Source of the DNA: Siderastrea siderea
Lineage: Eukaryota; Cnidaria; Anthozoa; Scleractinia; Rhizangiidae
DNA: 64,000 nucleotides
Reading direction: 5' to 3'
Assembly: GCA_964030785.1 (NCBI GenBank)
Contig: OZ034968.1
Location: forward strand, 29,501,686 to 29,565,685
The notes under the pieces are model-generated. The model was not told where the DNA came from. It ran no database searches and saw nothing but the letters and a program-made list of their open reading frames with translations. Made by a program: the position numbers and the translations under genes. Below, in pieces: positions 1 to 56,419 of the stretch; the stretch's first letter is position 1; every line of letters starts with the position of its first letter.

Positions 1-205
1 GTGAAGAAGAGGAGAAGGAGGAGGAAGAAGAAGGTGCAAAGGAAGAGGAGGAAGAGGAGGAAGAAGGAGAAGAGGAGGAAAAAGAGGAAGAGGAAGAAGG
101 TGAAAAAGAAGAGAAAGAGGAAGAGGAGGAAGGAGAAGAAGAAGAAAAGGAAGAAGAAGAGGAAGGTGAAAAGCAGGAGGAAGAGGAAGAGAAGGAAGGT
201 GAAGC
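1..205. repeat. GA-rich (GAA/GAG/AGG) low-complexity tract
   Basis: Nearly pure purine sequence of interrupted GAA, GAG and GGA triplets. It overlaps the Glu-rich coding segment and explains why two forward frames are open here. Confidence 0.85.
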
Positions 206-320
206 AAAGGAAGCAAAGCGTGGATATGTACCACAACAGAAAGGACTTACAAAAAGGAGGCATGATAAACTTGTCAAAATGCTGAAGCTGATGGAAGTCC
301 TGGACGATATTGACATCTAA
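3..320 (+). CDS. C-terminal coding segment of an unidentified Glu-rich protein (partial)
   Basis: In the third forward frame this stretch is open from the window edge to a TAA at 318-320. About 70 codons are almost all GAA/GAG with a few AAG and GGT, giving a poly-glutamate tract. A non-repetitive, mixed-charge tail follows (RGYVPQQKGLTKRRHDKLVK, then MLKLMEVLDDIDI) and ends at the stop. The ordinary tail makes this frame more credible than the Lys/Arg-rich frame 1, which also stays open through the purine repeat. No start lies in the window, so this is the last exon, or its end, of a gene entering from the left. I do not recognise the family. A purine-only microsatellite open by chance is the alternative. 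Confidence 0.5.
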   Translation, partial: EEEEKEEEEEGAKEEEEEEEEGEEEEKEEEEEGEKEEKEEEEEGEEEEKEEEEEGEKQEEEEEKEGEAKEAKRGYVPQQKGLTKRRHDKLVKMLKLMEVLDDIDI

Positions 321-3300
321 ACAAGCTGAACTGCTTAGGATAATTGAACAGTGCGAACACTTAAGGCATCCTACACCATAATGTGAACAGAAACATCACT
401 CCAAAAACAATGTATGAAACGCGAACATAAAATGTTTTCAAAATAAGGCACATGTTTAATTGGTCATTTACAAAAGTGTAAATAAGACTTTAATTACAGT
501 TTGTTCTGTGTGTAAACCAAAATCACAATCTTGGATCTGGCAAATCAGGTCAAACACAAATTAAAATACCACGGTTCTAGTTACACTAGGAAAAAATATT
601 GGATCAGTCCGTTTCTTCTAACTTTTTTAGTTTTCAAAATTTTCATAACTGATGTAGCCCAGTTTACAAAGCAAAGCCCTGACTCATTGTACTAAACTTG
701 TTTTAATCAAGAAAAGGCAAATTTAGGGAAGCAAATTTAGGAGACATTTGTTTGGCAGAGCTCAACTCTTGAGGCTAAGCTAGGAAAATTACAATGGCAG
801 GAGTCACATTGAGCCTACTAAATCTAGGGTCAGATGCAAATGAATAGGGTTGGTTGAGTTTTTTGTTTGGCCTTACAATGCCATGAATCCATAGCTTATT
901 TGTTCAGTTGGAAACCGAAATAGTGCAACCAAAGCTGTATTTCATAGTCCACTTCATTTAGATTTTCTTGTGTAAAATAGTGATTAAATACAATTTGAAA
1001 TGACTGAAAAATTTATCGTCTTTTTTTGACAAGTCAGTTCAGCTGGGTGACAAAGGGACAATGGATAGTGGCAGGAGTGACAAAACCTGAAAAATGTTGG
1101 CAAAGCTTTTCAATTTCACCCTATGAAATACACACCAGATTTGACAACAGAAAAAGTTAAAAAAAGTCTTGGTTGTCAAGACATCCAAGTTACTTTGACA
1201 TGGCTACTAAATCTACATGTACAAAGGAAAGAATAATTTTGCAATACTGCCCCTACATGTATATACTCGATTGAAAAAACATTGTAATGTGAAACGTATA
1301 AACCGTAGAGGGTGAGACCCAAGAGCTTTCTGGGAAGTGATCGTTTTGTTATCATACAGTACTGGAACAAATGGTATTTCCTTATTTCCGAATAGTTTTC
1401 CAGCATAAAATGTTTTAGTTCATGAACGGATGCAAACTTTTATAAATTTTGTACTGACTACTATACAGTATAGTGCTCAAATTGGCCCTTATTCAGTCAA
1501 TTTAGCCACTTTCAGAAAGGTCGCAAGAGAACAGCCTTTCATTTTGAATATGCAAATGCTATAAATATACATCTACTCAGAAATCCATTAGGTCTCATCA
1601 TCAAGGCTTAATACTTTTCATATGACAACGTTTTTTCAATTGAGTGTATAAAACAAACACACGATGGTCAATCATAAGTTCCAGCATTAGAATTCCAGGG
1701 AAGGTCATCTGGTAAAATGTTTCCTTTCCCCTTGTTTTCTGCGTCTTAAAAGAGGGCTGACGGGTGGTGAGCTTGAAAAAGAGTCATACATGTGTAATTT
1801 GAAGTTTGGAACCCTTAAATAATATCTTAACATCTTCATCATATTCTTCTCATCTGTGTTAGAGACATTATCATTTCAAGATGTTTATGGGGGTGAAAAA
1901 TGCATTCAAACTTAAACACAATTTAACAGTCAGTAACGCACCATCTGTTGAGAAATGCCTTATCATGAAAACGCTTTTTTTGTTGGAAGGGGAGGGAGCC
2001 TGCCTCAGTGCACTTTTGAAAACCAGTTTCAGAGGATTCTGAATTATGAAATAATGTGATGATTCAAAATTGGCAAGTAATGACACTTTTGGCTGGCTAA
2101 TTTTAAAATAGGTGATTTTTTTTTCTTTCATGTCTTTGTTACACATGAATAACATGATAGAACAAGAATTACTATATACCATGCATTAGTGAGCAGTGGT
2201 TTTCATGACATAGTACTTACCATTCACCTCCGAGCGAATCAGGGGTAACAGGTGAGGCATGTTACTGGCCTTTTATCAGAAAACAAAATAACCTTAAAGT
2301 TTGTGGTCTGGCTATTCACTTGTGTTGTACATGCTAAAATGATAGTCTCTTTGCATAACGTGATCGCATGACCTACTACTGTTCATTTAATTTACCAGTT
2401 TTTAGAAAATATGGAAAGAGTATGATAAAGTTAGCAAGGTGGCCAATTTTGAGGACCCTGGCACTAAAGTGTGAGCTTTTTTGGCAATTATTAGCATGTT
2501 GCAAAGATTTGTATGGGAAAAAATTGCTGGATGGCAAATGTCATTGCCATCTAGGAGCTCTCTTCCAGCAGCTATTTTCCCCACACAAATCCTTCATTTA
2601 CTTAAAAAAAAAAATCAAGGCAGCATATACGATCTCACAATTACATGTCATTAGGTCCTCAAGATCAGCAATCTTGCTAATTTTATGCTCTTTTCATTTC
2701 TGGCATTCTTCTAATAATTTAATGAGTGGTAGGTCATGTTCAGTGTACATGATCAAAAAATATGAAGCCTTGACCCGCCATCTCAGTGCTGTTAAATTAA
2801 CGTTAAGTTACTGAACGAACAATCTCATTTTAGACTTCAGTTGGCACCTATAAATTTCAATTTATTTCCACCAATAGAATGCCACGCAAGTTATCCAATA
2901 CATCCACACATGAGTGTAGACAAATTCAACTGAAATTTTGTGCATAAGTGTACAATTCATTACACTACATACAAATGAAATTAATCAGTTGGTACCGATT
3001 CAAAAAATTAAGGATCTTCATACACTGCAGCTTACTAATATGTGTATAATGTACTATAGACGATGTATAATAATTATTATTTTATTTCTTTATTTAATAT
3101 TGATTTACAAATTTGCCAAAAGCAGGTTGACAGAAAATAGGACCTGGTGTCCACTACTAGACCTTTTTACCCTGTGCCTGTTACACAAATTGATGTTTTC
3201 TCAACTTAATTTCCACCAACATGTCAAACTAGTCATAATGTATGCTACGCATCACGGTGATGAAACCTTGCAGTCCTCCATCAAAGTTGATGACAGAAGG

Positions 3301-3557
3301 CAATATGTAATTATTTGATGTGAGAAGAACCACAACTGTGCATACTGTGGCTGAGTAACAAAAAGGAGTTTCTGTTGGTCACATACACTGTAGCACATTT
3401 CAAAACATATTGTAGTTTTAGCATGGCAAAGCTAGTCCAAGAATATAACATGCCAGCAAAAGCATGTAACATAGTAATTTGTCTGTCTTCATAATGATTG
3501 CCCTTTGCCAGTGCAACAGAGAAAGCGGAATTGCACAGCAATCTTCTCAATATTAAG
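321..3557. other. Gene-free AT-rich stretch between the left-edge gene and UFSP1
   Basis: I see no exon with credible splice sites and no recognisable protein on either strand. The part next to 320 would be 3' UTR of the Glu-rich gene, and the part below 3558 would be 3' UTR of UFSP1. Open frames here (for example around 2368-2814) have random composition. Confidence 0.5.
3081..3094 (-). promoter_or_regulatory. Candidate polyadenylation signals for UFSP1
   Basis: Two AATAAA hexamers read on the minus strand (TTTATT at 3081-3086 and 3089-3094), about 470 bp past the UFSP1 stop. They are the nearest obvious pair, but the surroundings are AT-rich and chance is possible. Confidence 0.3.
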
Positions 3558-6500
3558 TCAGTGATTTGTTTCTGACCTTAACTGGGGTAGACAGAAGTTA
3601 TAAAATGAATCTGCATTAAATACATCATCAAGGAGCTTCCACTGAACCCAGCCATTGCTTTGAAGGAGTGTTTTGTCAGACTTCCCATAAAAATGAGGGT
3701 CCTGTACAAGAATGAAAGGTAAAAGGATTTAGCTTTGGCAGATAAACTTGCCTTTTCCAACTCAATGTTTCACTGAGTGAAACAAAAACCGAGCCTGATA
3801 GCAGGCCAACCCTTTAAGCACCAACCTCATTGTTAATACAAAATTATTCTCCTTACTGGTCTTCATAGATTTTATTGATTACTTACTGGGAGAACTTTTC
3901 CGAACATCATTCTTTTCTTAAGACAATTCATTTTTGGTGATCATTTTCTAAATTCGCATGGCCTGTATGTGTTACAATATACTGATATGATGAGGATAAA
4001 TTTGATGCTGATCACTCTTGGGGCTTAAAGGGTTAAACCATGAGTTTGACTTACTGCAATTAAGAAGTGAAAGCCTTGGCTTGTCTTGCAAACTCCAAGC
4101 AGTGTCTTTGATGCAGCATCTACATCTCCACCTTGACAAAAAACACAAACATCATCATAAACAAAAATAAATTATATAATTATCATTTACAAAAATAATA
4201 CTATAAAATATAATATTATTGACGGGTTGACAGTCCAAAAAAACAAAATAAAGATTTGAACCTCATGAAGTATTATTCAAAAGAAACAAAGTGGAGTGTG
4301 GTGAATCTTGCTTGATTAACAATATTACTACAAAAGTGCACATAACTTACTTGGCATCCAATTTCCTCAGAAGGCAAAAATCCAGGGGTTATTTATTTCA
4401 TTTATTCATAATATTTATTTTTAAGGTTTGATAACATGTAAAGCACTTTTGGATGCCTTCAGAAAAGGCGCTACATAAATTGTATAAATTATTATAAATT
4501 ATTATTATCATTATTTTACATATGCATATTTAAAAGACTTGAGAAGGCTGGAGGTGGCTGATGGATCCTACTGACAAAAGCTAAAGCGTGTGAAGGACGA
4601 ATATCCAGAAAATGATAACAGCAGGACCAAGCAAGAACAAACATACACTCTGTGTTGGTGAAGCAACAGTGCTTGGCACCCCCCTTCCCCTCCCCAACAA
4701 ATCTGAGGCCTCCTTCAGGAGTCATTAGCCAAGCACACCATTTTAGTTGAAATAATGTAGTATTTCATTAAAAAAGTGTAACAAACCTATCATTGCAGGT
4801 GAACCAATGTGTTTAAAATGTTCTAGAAGAACTGATGCTGCCTCTTGCTCAACACTGCCACCTCCATAGACATGGATTATTTTGCTACAAACCTACATGT
4901 AGACAACATGAAATATTTGATCACACATTTGATTATGCATACTAATTAATATAGTACGACAGGAATACCAATTAAAAATGATCCTCTACATTCTACTCTC
5001 ATTCCCGTAGACGTGAGCATACTTGTACTTGCAGAGTTGTCAAACATATTTCTTAATTGCGAGACACTTATTTCACACAAAATGATCTGAGTCATGCAAG
5101 CAAGTTGTTGGTTTGATTTACAAGATGCACCTCTTGTAAGCCTGTCTTAAGGATGTCATATGTGACAAATAACAGTATTGTGCAAAAGTAATGCAAACAA
5201 AATTAGACAAATTACAGTCTTTGTTCTCGTGAAATTTCGCGAACTTTTGCATGATCTTTTGCGCTATGTCGAGCGAAATTATGGGCAAAGTTTGTCCACA
5301 AAACAAAATTTCGCGGAAATATCATGCGATATTTTGAAAGGTCAAACAAGAAAATTCACAAAAGTGAAAATTCGCGGCAATAAAAAGGAATTTGAGCAAT
5401 ATAAAAGCATAGTAGCAGTGATTGACGTAACTTTCAATCACTCAGCTGAAAGGTCAACGTTCAAATGCCCAATTTTTCATGTAAATATGACTGTATTGTC
5501 TAAATTTATAGCCCTAAGGCCAACCTCGTTCCCAGGGTCTCTCTCTCCCTGCCCCCCAGAGCGAGAGAAGAGGGGGCCAGGGAGAGAGAGACCCTGGGAA
5601 TGAGGTTGCCCCAAGGCAACTTGAAAATTGCTGTTAGGAATATTAATAAATGAAACCTAAGACACAATGACGAAGCAATTAATAAATCAAATCCACAAAC
5701 CCACTCCAAAAATTTGATCCACACACAGGCAAGCTTCCACGCAGCCAATCCATTCTCTTGAGCCAACAAAGGAAGCTGGCTTGTCACCAATGTTTACCAA
5801 TGTCTGTTGAATCTCCTGAAGGCTTGGTACTGGCAAAACCTCTTTTCTGTTTCTCAGAACATGATGCACCCAAGAACAAATGGTCTGAAGTGTCCTGTAA
5901 CCACAGCCCCAACCCTACAGAAACAGAATACAGTCCAGGTGTTTAGCTACAATGTACGAGTGGCTTTGATATATTTATGGGTGTGACTTCTATAAATTCC
6001 ACTTATTTCCAGAAATGCACATAACTTGAAACTTAGGTACTAATTTCCATGTGACTTCATGTTTGACAGAATTACTTGCGTTACAGTGAGGATTAGGGCT
6101 AGGGGGTACTTTGTGATGTCTACCACAGAGAGCACAAATCTCATTTAGTGTGCACTTCTGGACATATGAAAACTAGCTAGCCAAGAGGATCATTTGTACA
6201 AACAGGAACAATTTATAGCTGGAGCTTCACCTTGTTCAGGATCAGCAATGGACTAGATAAAACAACTTGGGCAATCCTATTAAAATACTGGCTGTTCCAT
6301 CAGCCTCGCCTCTTTAAAGCTCTTTTGTTTCTAGGCATATCTCATAAATTCTAACCTCTAAGGGATACTAAATCTGAGTTGACTGACAAACAGGTACCAC
6401 AAAAACTCTAATGATGGTCATTTAAAAATATAGCACCCTAAGAAGTTTCCTCAAGTCGACAAACTCTCCCAATAAACAGTTCCATGATCACCCCGATCAG

Positions 6501-7542
6501 TCTTGTTAGGCATTCCTTCTACTTAGCCCCCCCCCTGTCACCCCCTCTCCCTCCCTCAGGGTGAGAATCTCTCCCTTTTTCAATTTTCAAACATCCCTTT
6601 ACCTAATAATGGACCGGTTCACGCTTTTAGTTGCATCATGGGTAATCAGGGCAAGATTGTGGGAAATTCAGAGGTTTGTATGGGATTTCAAAGCCAACTA
6701 ATTCTTCCTGAATTGATATATTTGACACTTTCTCTTTGAGAAGTGTAACTTATGAATTCAAAGAAACAATACACTAAAACTGGAGTGCATAGAGGTCCAT
6801 GATCAGTTTTTCGAAAACTTGATTTCTCCCATACATTTTCTGTAATTCGACAGTACAAAAATTACAGAAAATGTATGGGAGAAATCAAGTTTTCGAAAAA
6901 CTGATCATGGACTTCTATGCACTCCAGATTTAGTGTATTGTTTCTTTGAATTCATAAGTTACACTTTGCAAAGAGAAAGTGTCAAATATATCAATTCAGG
7001 AAGAATTAGTTGGCTTTGAAATCCCATACAAACCTTTGAATATCCCGCCATCTGGGTCTTTCTTCAGGTACCGGAACACATTGTCCTTCTTTTGTTTGCG
7101 AGACATTGTAATGTGGTTCTATTTTGGAGTTGAATTGTTTTACGTCTTTTGTTTCTCTTGTTTTACGTCATTCGTTCCCCGGTACTCAGAGAAGGAACCC
7201 GCCATCTTGCCCTGATTACCCATGATGCAACTAAGAGAGTGAACCAGTCTATTCTTCTTCGAATTAGATTATTAAATTTTAAAATAAATTAAGCTTACTG
7301 TTGATTGCACAAATTAATTAAGCTTATGTGAGAATTCAGTGAAAATTTTTTTTAATAACAAGCTTACTACTGAACCAGTGGACATCCTAATTGCCAAAAG
7401 TTTTCAAAAACAACCGAATCCCACTCACCCTGTCGTCCACTCCGTCAATATTATAATGATAAAACTCGTATTTGCCCCGTACAAGGGCAGAATCTACCAC
7501 CTCAAAAGGAATTTCTAACCCTTCGTGGACATCACTCAACAT
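3558..7542 (-). CDS. UFSP1: UFM1-specific protease 1 (UFSP1), complete, five exons
   Basis: Cysteine protease of family C78 that matures pro-UFM1 and removes UFM1 from conjugates. Exons in coding order: 7429-7542, 5705-5914, 4787-4892, 4055-4131 and 3558-3701. They total 651 nt, i.e. 216 residues, about the length of mammalian UFSP1. Exon 1 gives [10 protein letters not shown] and ends [11 protein letters not shown], and an in-frame TGA upstream supports this ATG. Exon 2 opens with [11 protein letters not shown] (catalytic Cys42; Tyr30 at the oxyanion position) and contains [14 protein letters not shown]. Exons 3-4 give [20 protein letters not shown]. Exon 5 begins with the Asp-Pro-His motif (Asp170, His172), then GWVQW and SFYNFCLPQ, with TGA at 3558. 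The GGDxDAxSK and GWVxW motifs fit UFSP1 better than UFSP2. All junctions are GT-AG and phases agree. It is divergent from USP47. Confidence 0.94.
3809..4036. mobile_element. Possible MITE with CCCTTTAAGC ends, in UFSP1 intron 4
   Basis: The left end has ACCCTTTAAGCACCAA and the right end TTGGGGCTTAAAGGGTTAA, forming imperfect terminal inverted repeats around about 200 bp of AT-rich sequence. The same end motif recurs as a tight hairpin near 36660-36710. No clear target-site duplication was found. Confidence 0.4.
4390..4515 (+). repeat. SINE/LINE-like 3' tail (GGCGCTACATAAAT followed by ATT repeats)
   Basis: The sequence reads GTAAAGCACTTTTGG, then AAAAGGCGCTACATAAATT, then an (ATT)n tail, the usual look of a degenerate retroposon 3' end. 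A reverse-orientation relative lies at 41415-41490. It sits inside a UFSP1 intron. Confidence 0.4.
5521..5608. mobile_element. 88-bp foldback MITE with 9-bp TSD, in UFSP1 intron 2
   Basis: The arms begin CAACCTCGTTCCCAGGGTCT and end with its near-exact complement, ACCCTGGGAATGAGGTTG, around a purine-rich loop. Flanks CCCTAAGGC (5512-5520) and CCCCAAGGC (5609-5617) match at 8 of 9 positions. A 9-bp duplication suggests a Mutator-like origin. A solitary end of the same family lies at 62268-62288. Confidence 0.75.
6612..7249. mobile_element. Long foldback element in UFSP1 intron 1
   Basis: The left arm (6612 to about 6848) is followed almost directly by its inverted copy (about 6855-7249). Outer ends are GACCGGTTCACGC and GAGTGAACCAGTC, with GCATCATGGGTAATCAGGG in both arms. 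The right arm has about 154 bp more than the left, bounded by direct copies of CCCGCCATCT (7044-7053 and 7198-7207), suggesting a microhomology deletion in the left arm. No convincing target-site duplication. Confidence 0.75.
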
Positions 7543-8017
7543 CTCTTCAAACGATCTTCAAACTCCAAAAATTATGTTGACCGCGTCAAAACTGGCCAGC
7601 AACGTAACAGTGAAAAATATGCGCGACGCAGGTGGGGGGGGGAAGGAGTGTAGTGCTATAGCATTCCCTTGGGGAGACGAGAAGATTATTCAGGCATTTA
7701 AAAATAAATTTTGGCTCTTACATCTTAAAAAATTACCCTCTTGATCACTGATTTAAAATTGAAAATACTTTCTTTTACGTAAAAGTTGTGTATTACCTTT
7801 GATATTTTGCCATAAAAATCGCTTCGTCTTTCTCTTTATTGTAGCGTCTACGACACCCCTCCCCTACTTAGTAAGTTTTGGTACATTTCACGGAGTGTTC
7901 GAAGTTTCACTTCTTCCCTGGCCCTTCGTTCTATAAAGGGTGAATTTGGAAGGGAAGTGGAATCTCTGTTTGCGAAAACAACCATCAGTATTCTTTAGGG
8001 GAACTCTGTGACCAGGA
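7543..8017. promoter_or_regulatory. Shared UFSP1/USP47 upstream region, probable bidirectional promoter
   Basis: Only 475 bp separate the divergent start codons of UFSP1 (7542, minus) and USP47 (8018, plus). Both 5' UTRs and both promoters must lie here unless non-coding first exons exist elsewhere. I see no clear TATA box. A G-run (7632-7642) and a C-rich patch near 7855 are the only compositional landmarks. Confidence 0.65.
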
Positions 8018-52640
<44,623 letters not shown>

Positions 52641-53135
52641 ATGCAAACGGATACTGATTAGTGAAAAGTGAAAAAATGTTAATTTAATTCAACTCAAGAT
52701 TTGAACTTCATTCTACTTTAGTACTTGTAGCTAGTCAAGACATTGTGGTCTCCTTTTGTGGTCAGACCTATGTAAAAATGTCCATAAATGTGATGTCATG
52801 AAAAACGAGGATGATTTATTCTCATAGGTTACTGTTACGTTGTTTTTTATAACAAAATATACTGTGGGAACAACCCCACTGATAAACTTAAAAATAGAAA
52901 AAAAAAGACAGGGTTGACTGAGATGAATATGATATTTTATACCCCCCCCCCCTGAATTTAGTGTTAGAACAAGTTATGTTTTCAGCACTGTATTTTTCAC
53001 CTCATCTCACACATCCATGGAATTATGACACCCACCTTAACCCCCCCCCCCCCCAAGAAAAAAACCTCCTCTGGTACATTTAAAGTCATGTGGCCTTATT
53101 CAATCTCCCATTACTCTCAAACACTTTTTCAAGTA

Positions 53136-53654
53136 CAGTCGAAGCTCTCCTTGTGAGCACTCTTGTAATCGACCTGCCCTCATTACAACCAGTATTGAAA
53201 ACCCATTTGAATTAAATTAATTGTCACTTAATCTCTATATAGTTGACAGCTCTTGTAAGCGACCACTCCTGTAAGTTAGGCCACAGCCACTCTTCTGAAT
53301 TACAGACTGGCCTTTTCCTCTTTTTTTTAAGTTCTCACAAGGAACCACTCAGTAAACACTTTAATGAAAGCATTCATTTCTTGATCAAAACGTAAGTGCT
53401 AATGGTTCATTGATCTGTACATACACGAACCTCTTCTGTGATAGGCAATAAAAAGCTATTTAATAATATTACTACAATACCATTGGTAACCAACAACCTA
53501 TGCAAAGCTTTCTGCTAAAAGCTCTCGCAAGCAACCACCCTCTATCGTTTTATTACATGGTCACTTACGAGAGCCCATTCTTGCAAGCGGCCAGCTCTAG
53601 TTGCGACCACTTTTCTGAATTCCCAAAGTGGTCACTTATGACAGCTTTGAAGTG
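53136..53654. mobile_element. 519-bp pogo-like MITE downstream of the USP47 stop
   Basis: The left end CAGTCGAAGCTCTC and inverted right end CACTTCAAAGCTGTC are flanked by TA (53134-53135, 53655-53656). The interior repeats AAGCGACCACTC-type words in both orientations. Confidence 0.6.
53447..53452 (+). promoter_or_regulatory. Candidate polyadenylation signal for USP47
   Basis: First clear AATAAA after the USP47 stop, about 800 bp downstream. It lies inside the 53136-53654 MITE, so the 3' end may be transposon-derived. Confidence 0.3.
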
Positions 53655-53715
53655 TATACCCTGGCGAAAAATAATTAGCAACTGAGACTGTCCGATATGT
53701 TATTGACGGGGAAAT

Positions 53716-56419
53716 GTGTGGTTCCAGAAAATATCCATACCCCCCCCACGGAAGGGATTTTTCATATGACCCCCCCACCCCTCTGGATTTTCCAAAAACG
53801 GCCCACAAACTATACCCCTCCCCCCCTCCGGAAATTCCAATTTTTTCCTACCCCCCTGGAAATATTTCCATTTCTTGTTTAAAGCGAAAAATTAGCTAAA
53901 CTATAGTTTAAGAATCCAAATTTCGAGGGTTACTGGTGTTTTCTGGTAAATTCGCGTATATGAGCAGAAGTTACGTCGCATGCCAAATGCTATTGTGCAT
54001 GCATATCGTCATAAATTTTATTTACGACCAATTCTGCTTCATTATCTTGACGAAACAGCAACACTTCAATTTATAATCCGAGTATTTGACAAATTACAAG
54101 ACATAATAGTTCTCTTGAGAAATAAATGTTGAGTAAGAATCGCTAAGTTACGCTGCCAAGGTAAAAAAATGAGTACTGTAATCAAAACAACATACTTTTT
54201 GCGGGCATATTCAAACCTAAATCTTATTGAAGGCTTGCCAGATATATAAAACCCGCATGCAAATCAATAAGACAGCTAGCAGTTTTGCTGTAAACCATTT
54301 TTTTTCTCAGTAATTTTGGAAGATGACTGCGATTGCCTTCCGGTTTCCATCGTGCAGTGTAATTCAATCTTCTCCACGACAATTAGCGTCCCGTTCTCTC
54401 GTCGACTGGCGGTGAAAGTTTGACATGCCGCCGATTTTGCAATTTGCATAATTCTGCTTTTATTTATGCTGATGTAAGGCTGTGGTAAACCGCCTTCTCT
54501 GGAGACCTGGCAAAACTAGAAAACTTTTGCACAACTAGATTTATCTAATGTAAAGTTAAGCCGAAAACGACGTTGCAAGCAGCATGAATGTATTCGAAAA
54601 CATTTCAGCGCACACGCGGGAATGTTCTGTAAACAAACTTATCTGAACAATGGTTCATGTTACGCGCTCCCATCAAACACTTCCCTTTTAAGGGGCCGAC
54701 CATTTAACTCTTGAGGGGGGGTGTGGATGATTTCGAAAAAAAATTTCCTGCAAGCCCTTGTCGGAAGAAAAAAATTGCATGCAGCACAAATGAAATAGAA
54801 AAAAATTCTTGCACTGCTGCAAGCAAGAAAAAAAAGATGTTCCAAAGCTATTTCATCATTCCAGGGGGACTTTACAAAATCCCAGCAAAACTGCAACCAT
54901 TCTTCCCTTGCTCCCTTTAAACTCTGGAGTTGGTTATGCTTCAGAATGTGCAATGCATTCTTAGCTTTATAGGGTTCGACAATCTGTGAGCCAGCGAGCC
55001 AATCCAGTTAGCCTAAATCACACTCTGGTTTAGCCAAAACAACATTCCGGTTAGCCTACCGACTTGCATATTTGCTTGTAGTGTTCTTCAAGTGCTGTTT
55101 GCTTTATTGCTTATCAATACGAAAAAAAGTGTTCTACCAAGAATTCTTTCGAATTCTCCGATTAAAAATCACAGACATGATTGCTTAAAATCTCCGAATA
55201 ACGTCTTGAAATAGCTAATTTTATAATAAAAAATTCCTCTTCAATCTATGCGTCCAATTGAAACGCCCAAATTGAACACTACTAAAAAGTGTCCCCCTCA
55301 AAAAAACATGTTTTTGTATAGCATGATTTTGTATAGCTTACAACATTTTAAGGCTTTGCAGCTCCATATTGAACTATTACAACAATAACCACAATGTAAA
55401 TGTAAATACATTCTGTAAATGTAAACACATGACACTTTTTTGAGGAAAAAAAATCCTGCAGAGAAATGAAGAGGAAAAAAATATTCTGCAGAGCATTTAG
55501 AAGGAAAAAAAATATCCTGCCCACCGGGTTGCTAGAAAAAAAAAAGCTTGCTGACCAGAAATCATCCATCCCCCCCCTCAAGAGTTAAATGGTCGGCCCC
55601 TAATACTTGGGATGCCTTTTACTTTATTTTATACTTGCTTTATGCAATTGTAATGACGCCTGTGTGATTTTCCACTGCTACCGAAGAAATTTTGTCCGTT
55701 TCTTTCATGCCGAAATATTATAAATGCTTGAGTCAAAACCCGTGAAACGGGCATGTTTTTATTTTTGATTTATATAACGCGCCTAAGTCGTAAGTTTCTT
55801 ACAGATAATATTTGTCTGCCGAACTATAATTATTACAGTGTTTTTACGTAGTTTTCGATCAAGAATTACTCTTAGCGGGATCAAGAACTGTTTTGTGTCG
55901 ATTCCGAATTACTTCTGTGCTCAATGTTGACGCAATAATTCAGTTCAAACGATAGTTTTCACGCCGGCGAACAACAACGAAGAAATGCGACGTAAATGTC
56001 TGCGCTGCTACTAACAGTTCGAAATCAAATGACAGACGTATCTGCTTAAATATGTGTGACAGAGATTCTTGGTGTAATTTACGGGATTTACTCGTCTTCC
56101 ACAGCATGAGCTGTTCGCTAATCCGCCGCTGTTTGGTAAAATGACCGGACTCTCGCAGCACCAGAAATCGAGCCTGACCACCTTGAAAATATTAGTTTTG
56201 TGCAGTTAACAAGATCAATGTTTGCGTCCGCGGATCGGTAAGCAAAATGCAAACAGAAAATTTAACATATAGGAATAATGGGACCGGTCTGGAAAAAATA
56301 ATATAAATTGATACAACCCCCCCCCCCTCAGGATTTTCCTGGGCCTTTGACCCCCCCACCCCCCTGGAAATTCCAATCCCTTCCGTGGGGGGGGTATGGA
56401 TATTTTCTGGAACCACACA
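53716..56419. mobile_element. TIR element with CCAGAAAATATCC ends (copy 3), between USP47 and the DEPDC7-like gene
   Basis: Left end TGTGTGGTTCCAGAAAATAT, with the same sequence inverted at the right end, followed by ACCCCCCCCACGGAAGGGAT on both sides. The outer ends are near-identical, indicating a younger copy than the other two. It encloses the 54691-55601 element. No coding sequence recognised. Confidence 0.7.
54691..55601. mobile_element. 911-bp nested TIR element (AGGGGCCGACCATTTAACTC ends)
   Basis: The left end AGGGGCCGACCATTTAACTC continues CTTGAGGGGGGGTGTGGATG; the right end is its inverse with few changes. Subterminal AAAAAAAT/CTGCA words occur on both sides. It lies inside copy 3 of the CCAGAAAATATCC family. 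Confidence 0.7.

Noticed and set aside
1..285. 94-residue Lys/Arg-rich open frame in the first forward frame
   Set aside because: It is the out-of-register reading of the purine repeat. The Glu-rich frame extends into non-repetitive sequence and ends at a natural stop.
2402..2584. Minus-strand frame near 2.5 kb as a further UFSP1 exon
   Set aside because: UFSP1 closes at 3558 with a complete family-length protein, and this peptide has no similarity or proper splice sites.
7472..7744. Plus-strand 90-residue open frame between UFSP1 and USP47
   Set aside because: It overlaps UFSP1 exon 1 in antisense and has no conserved features.
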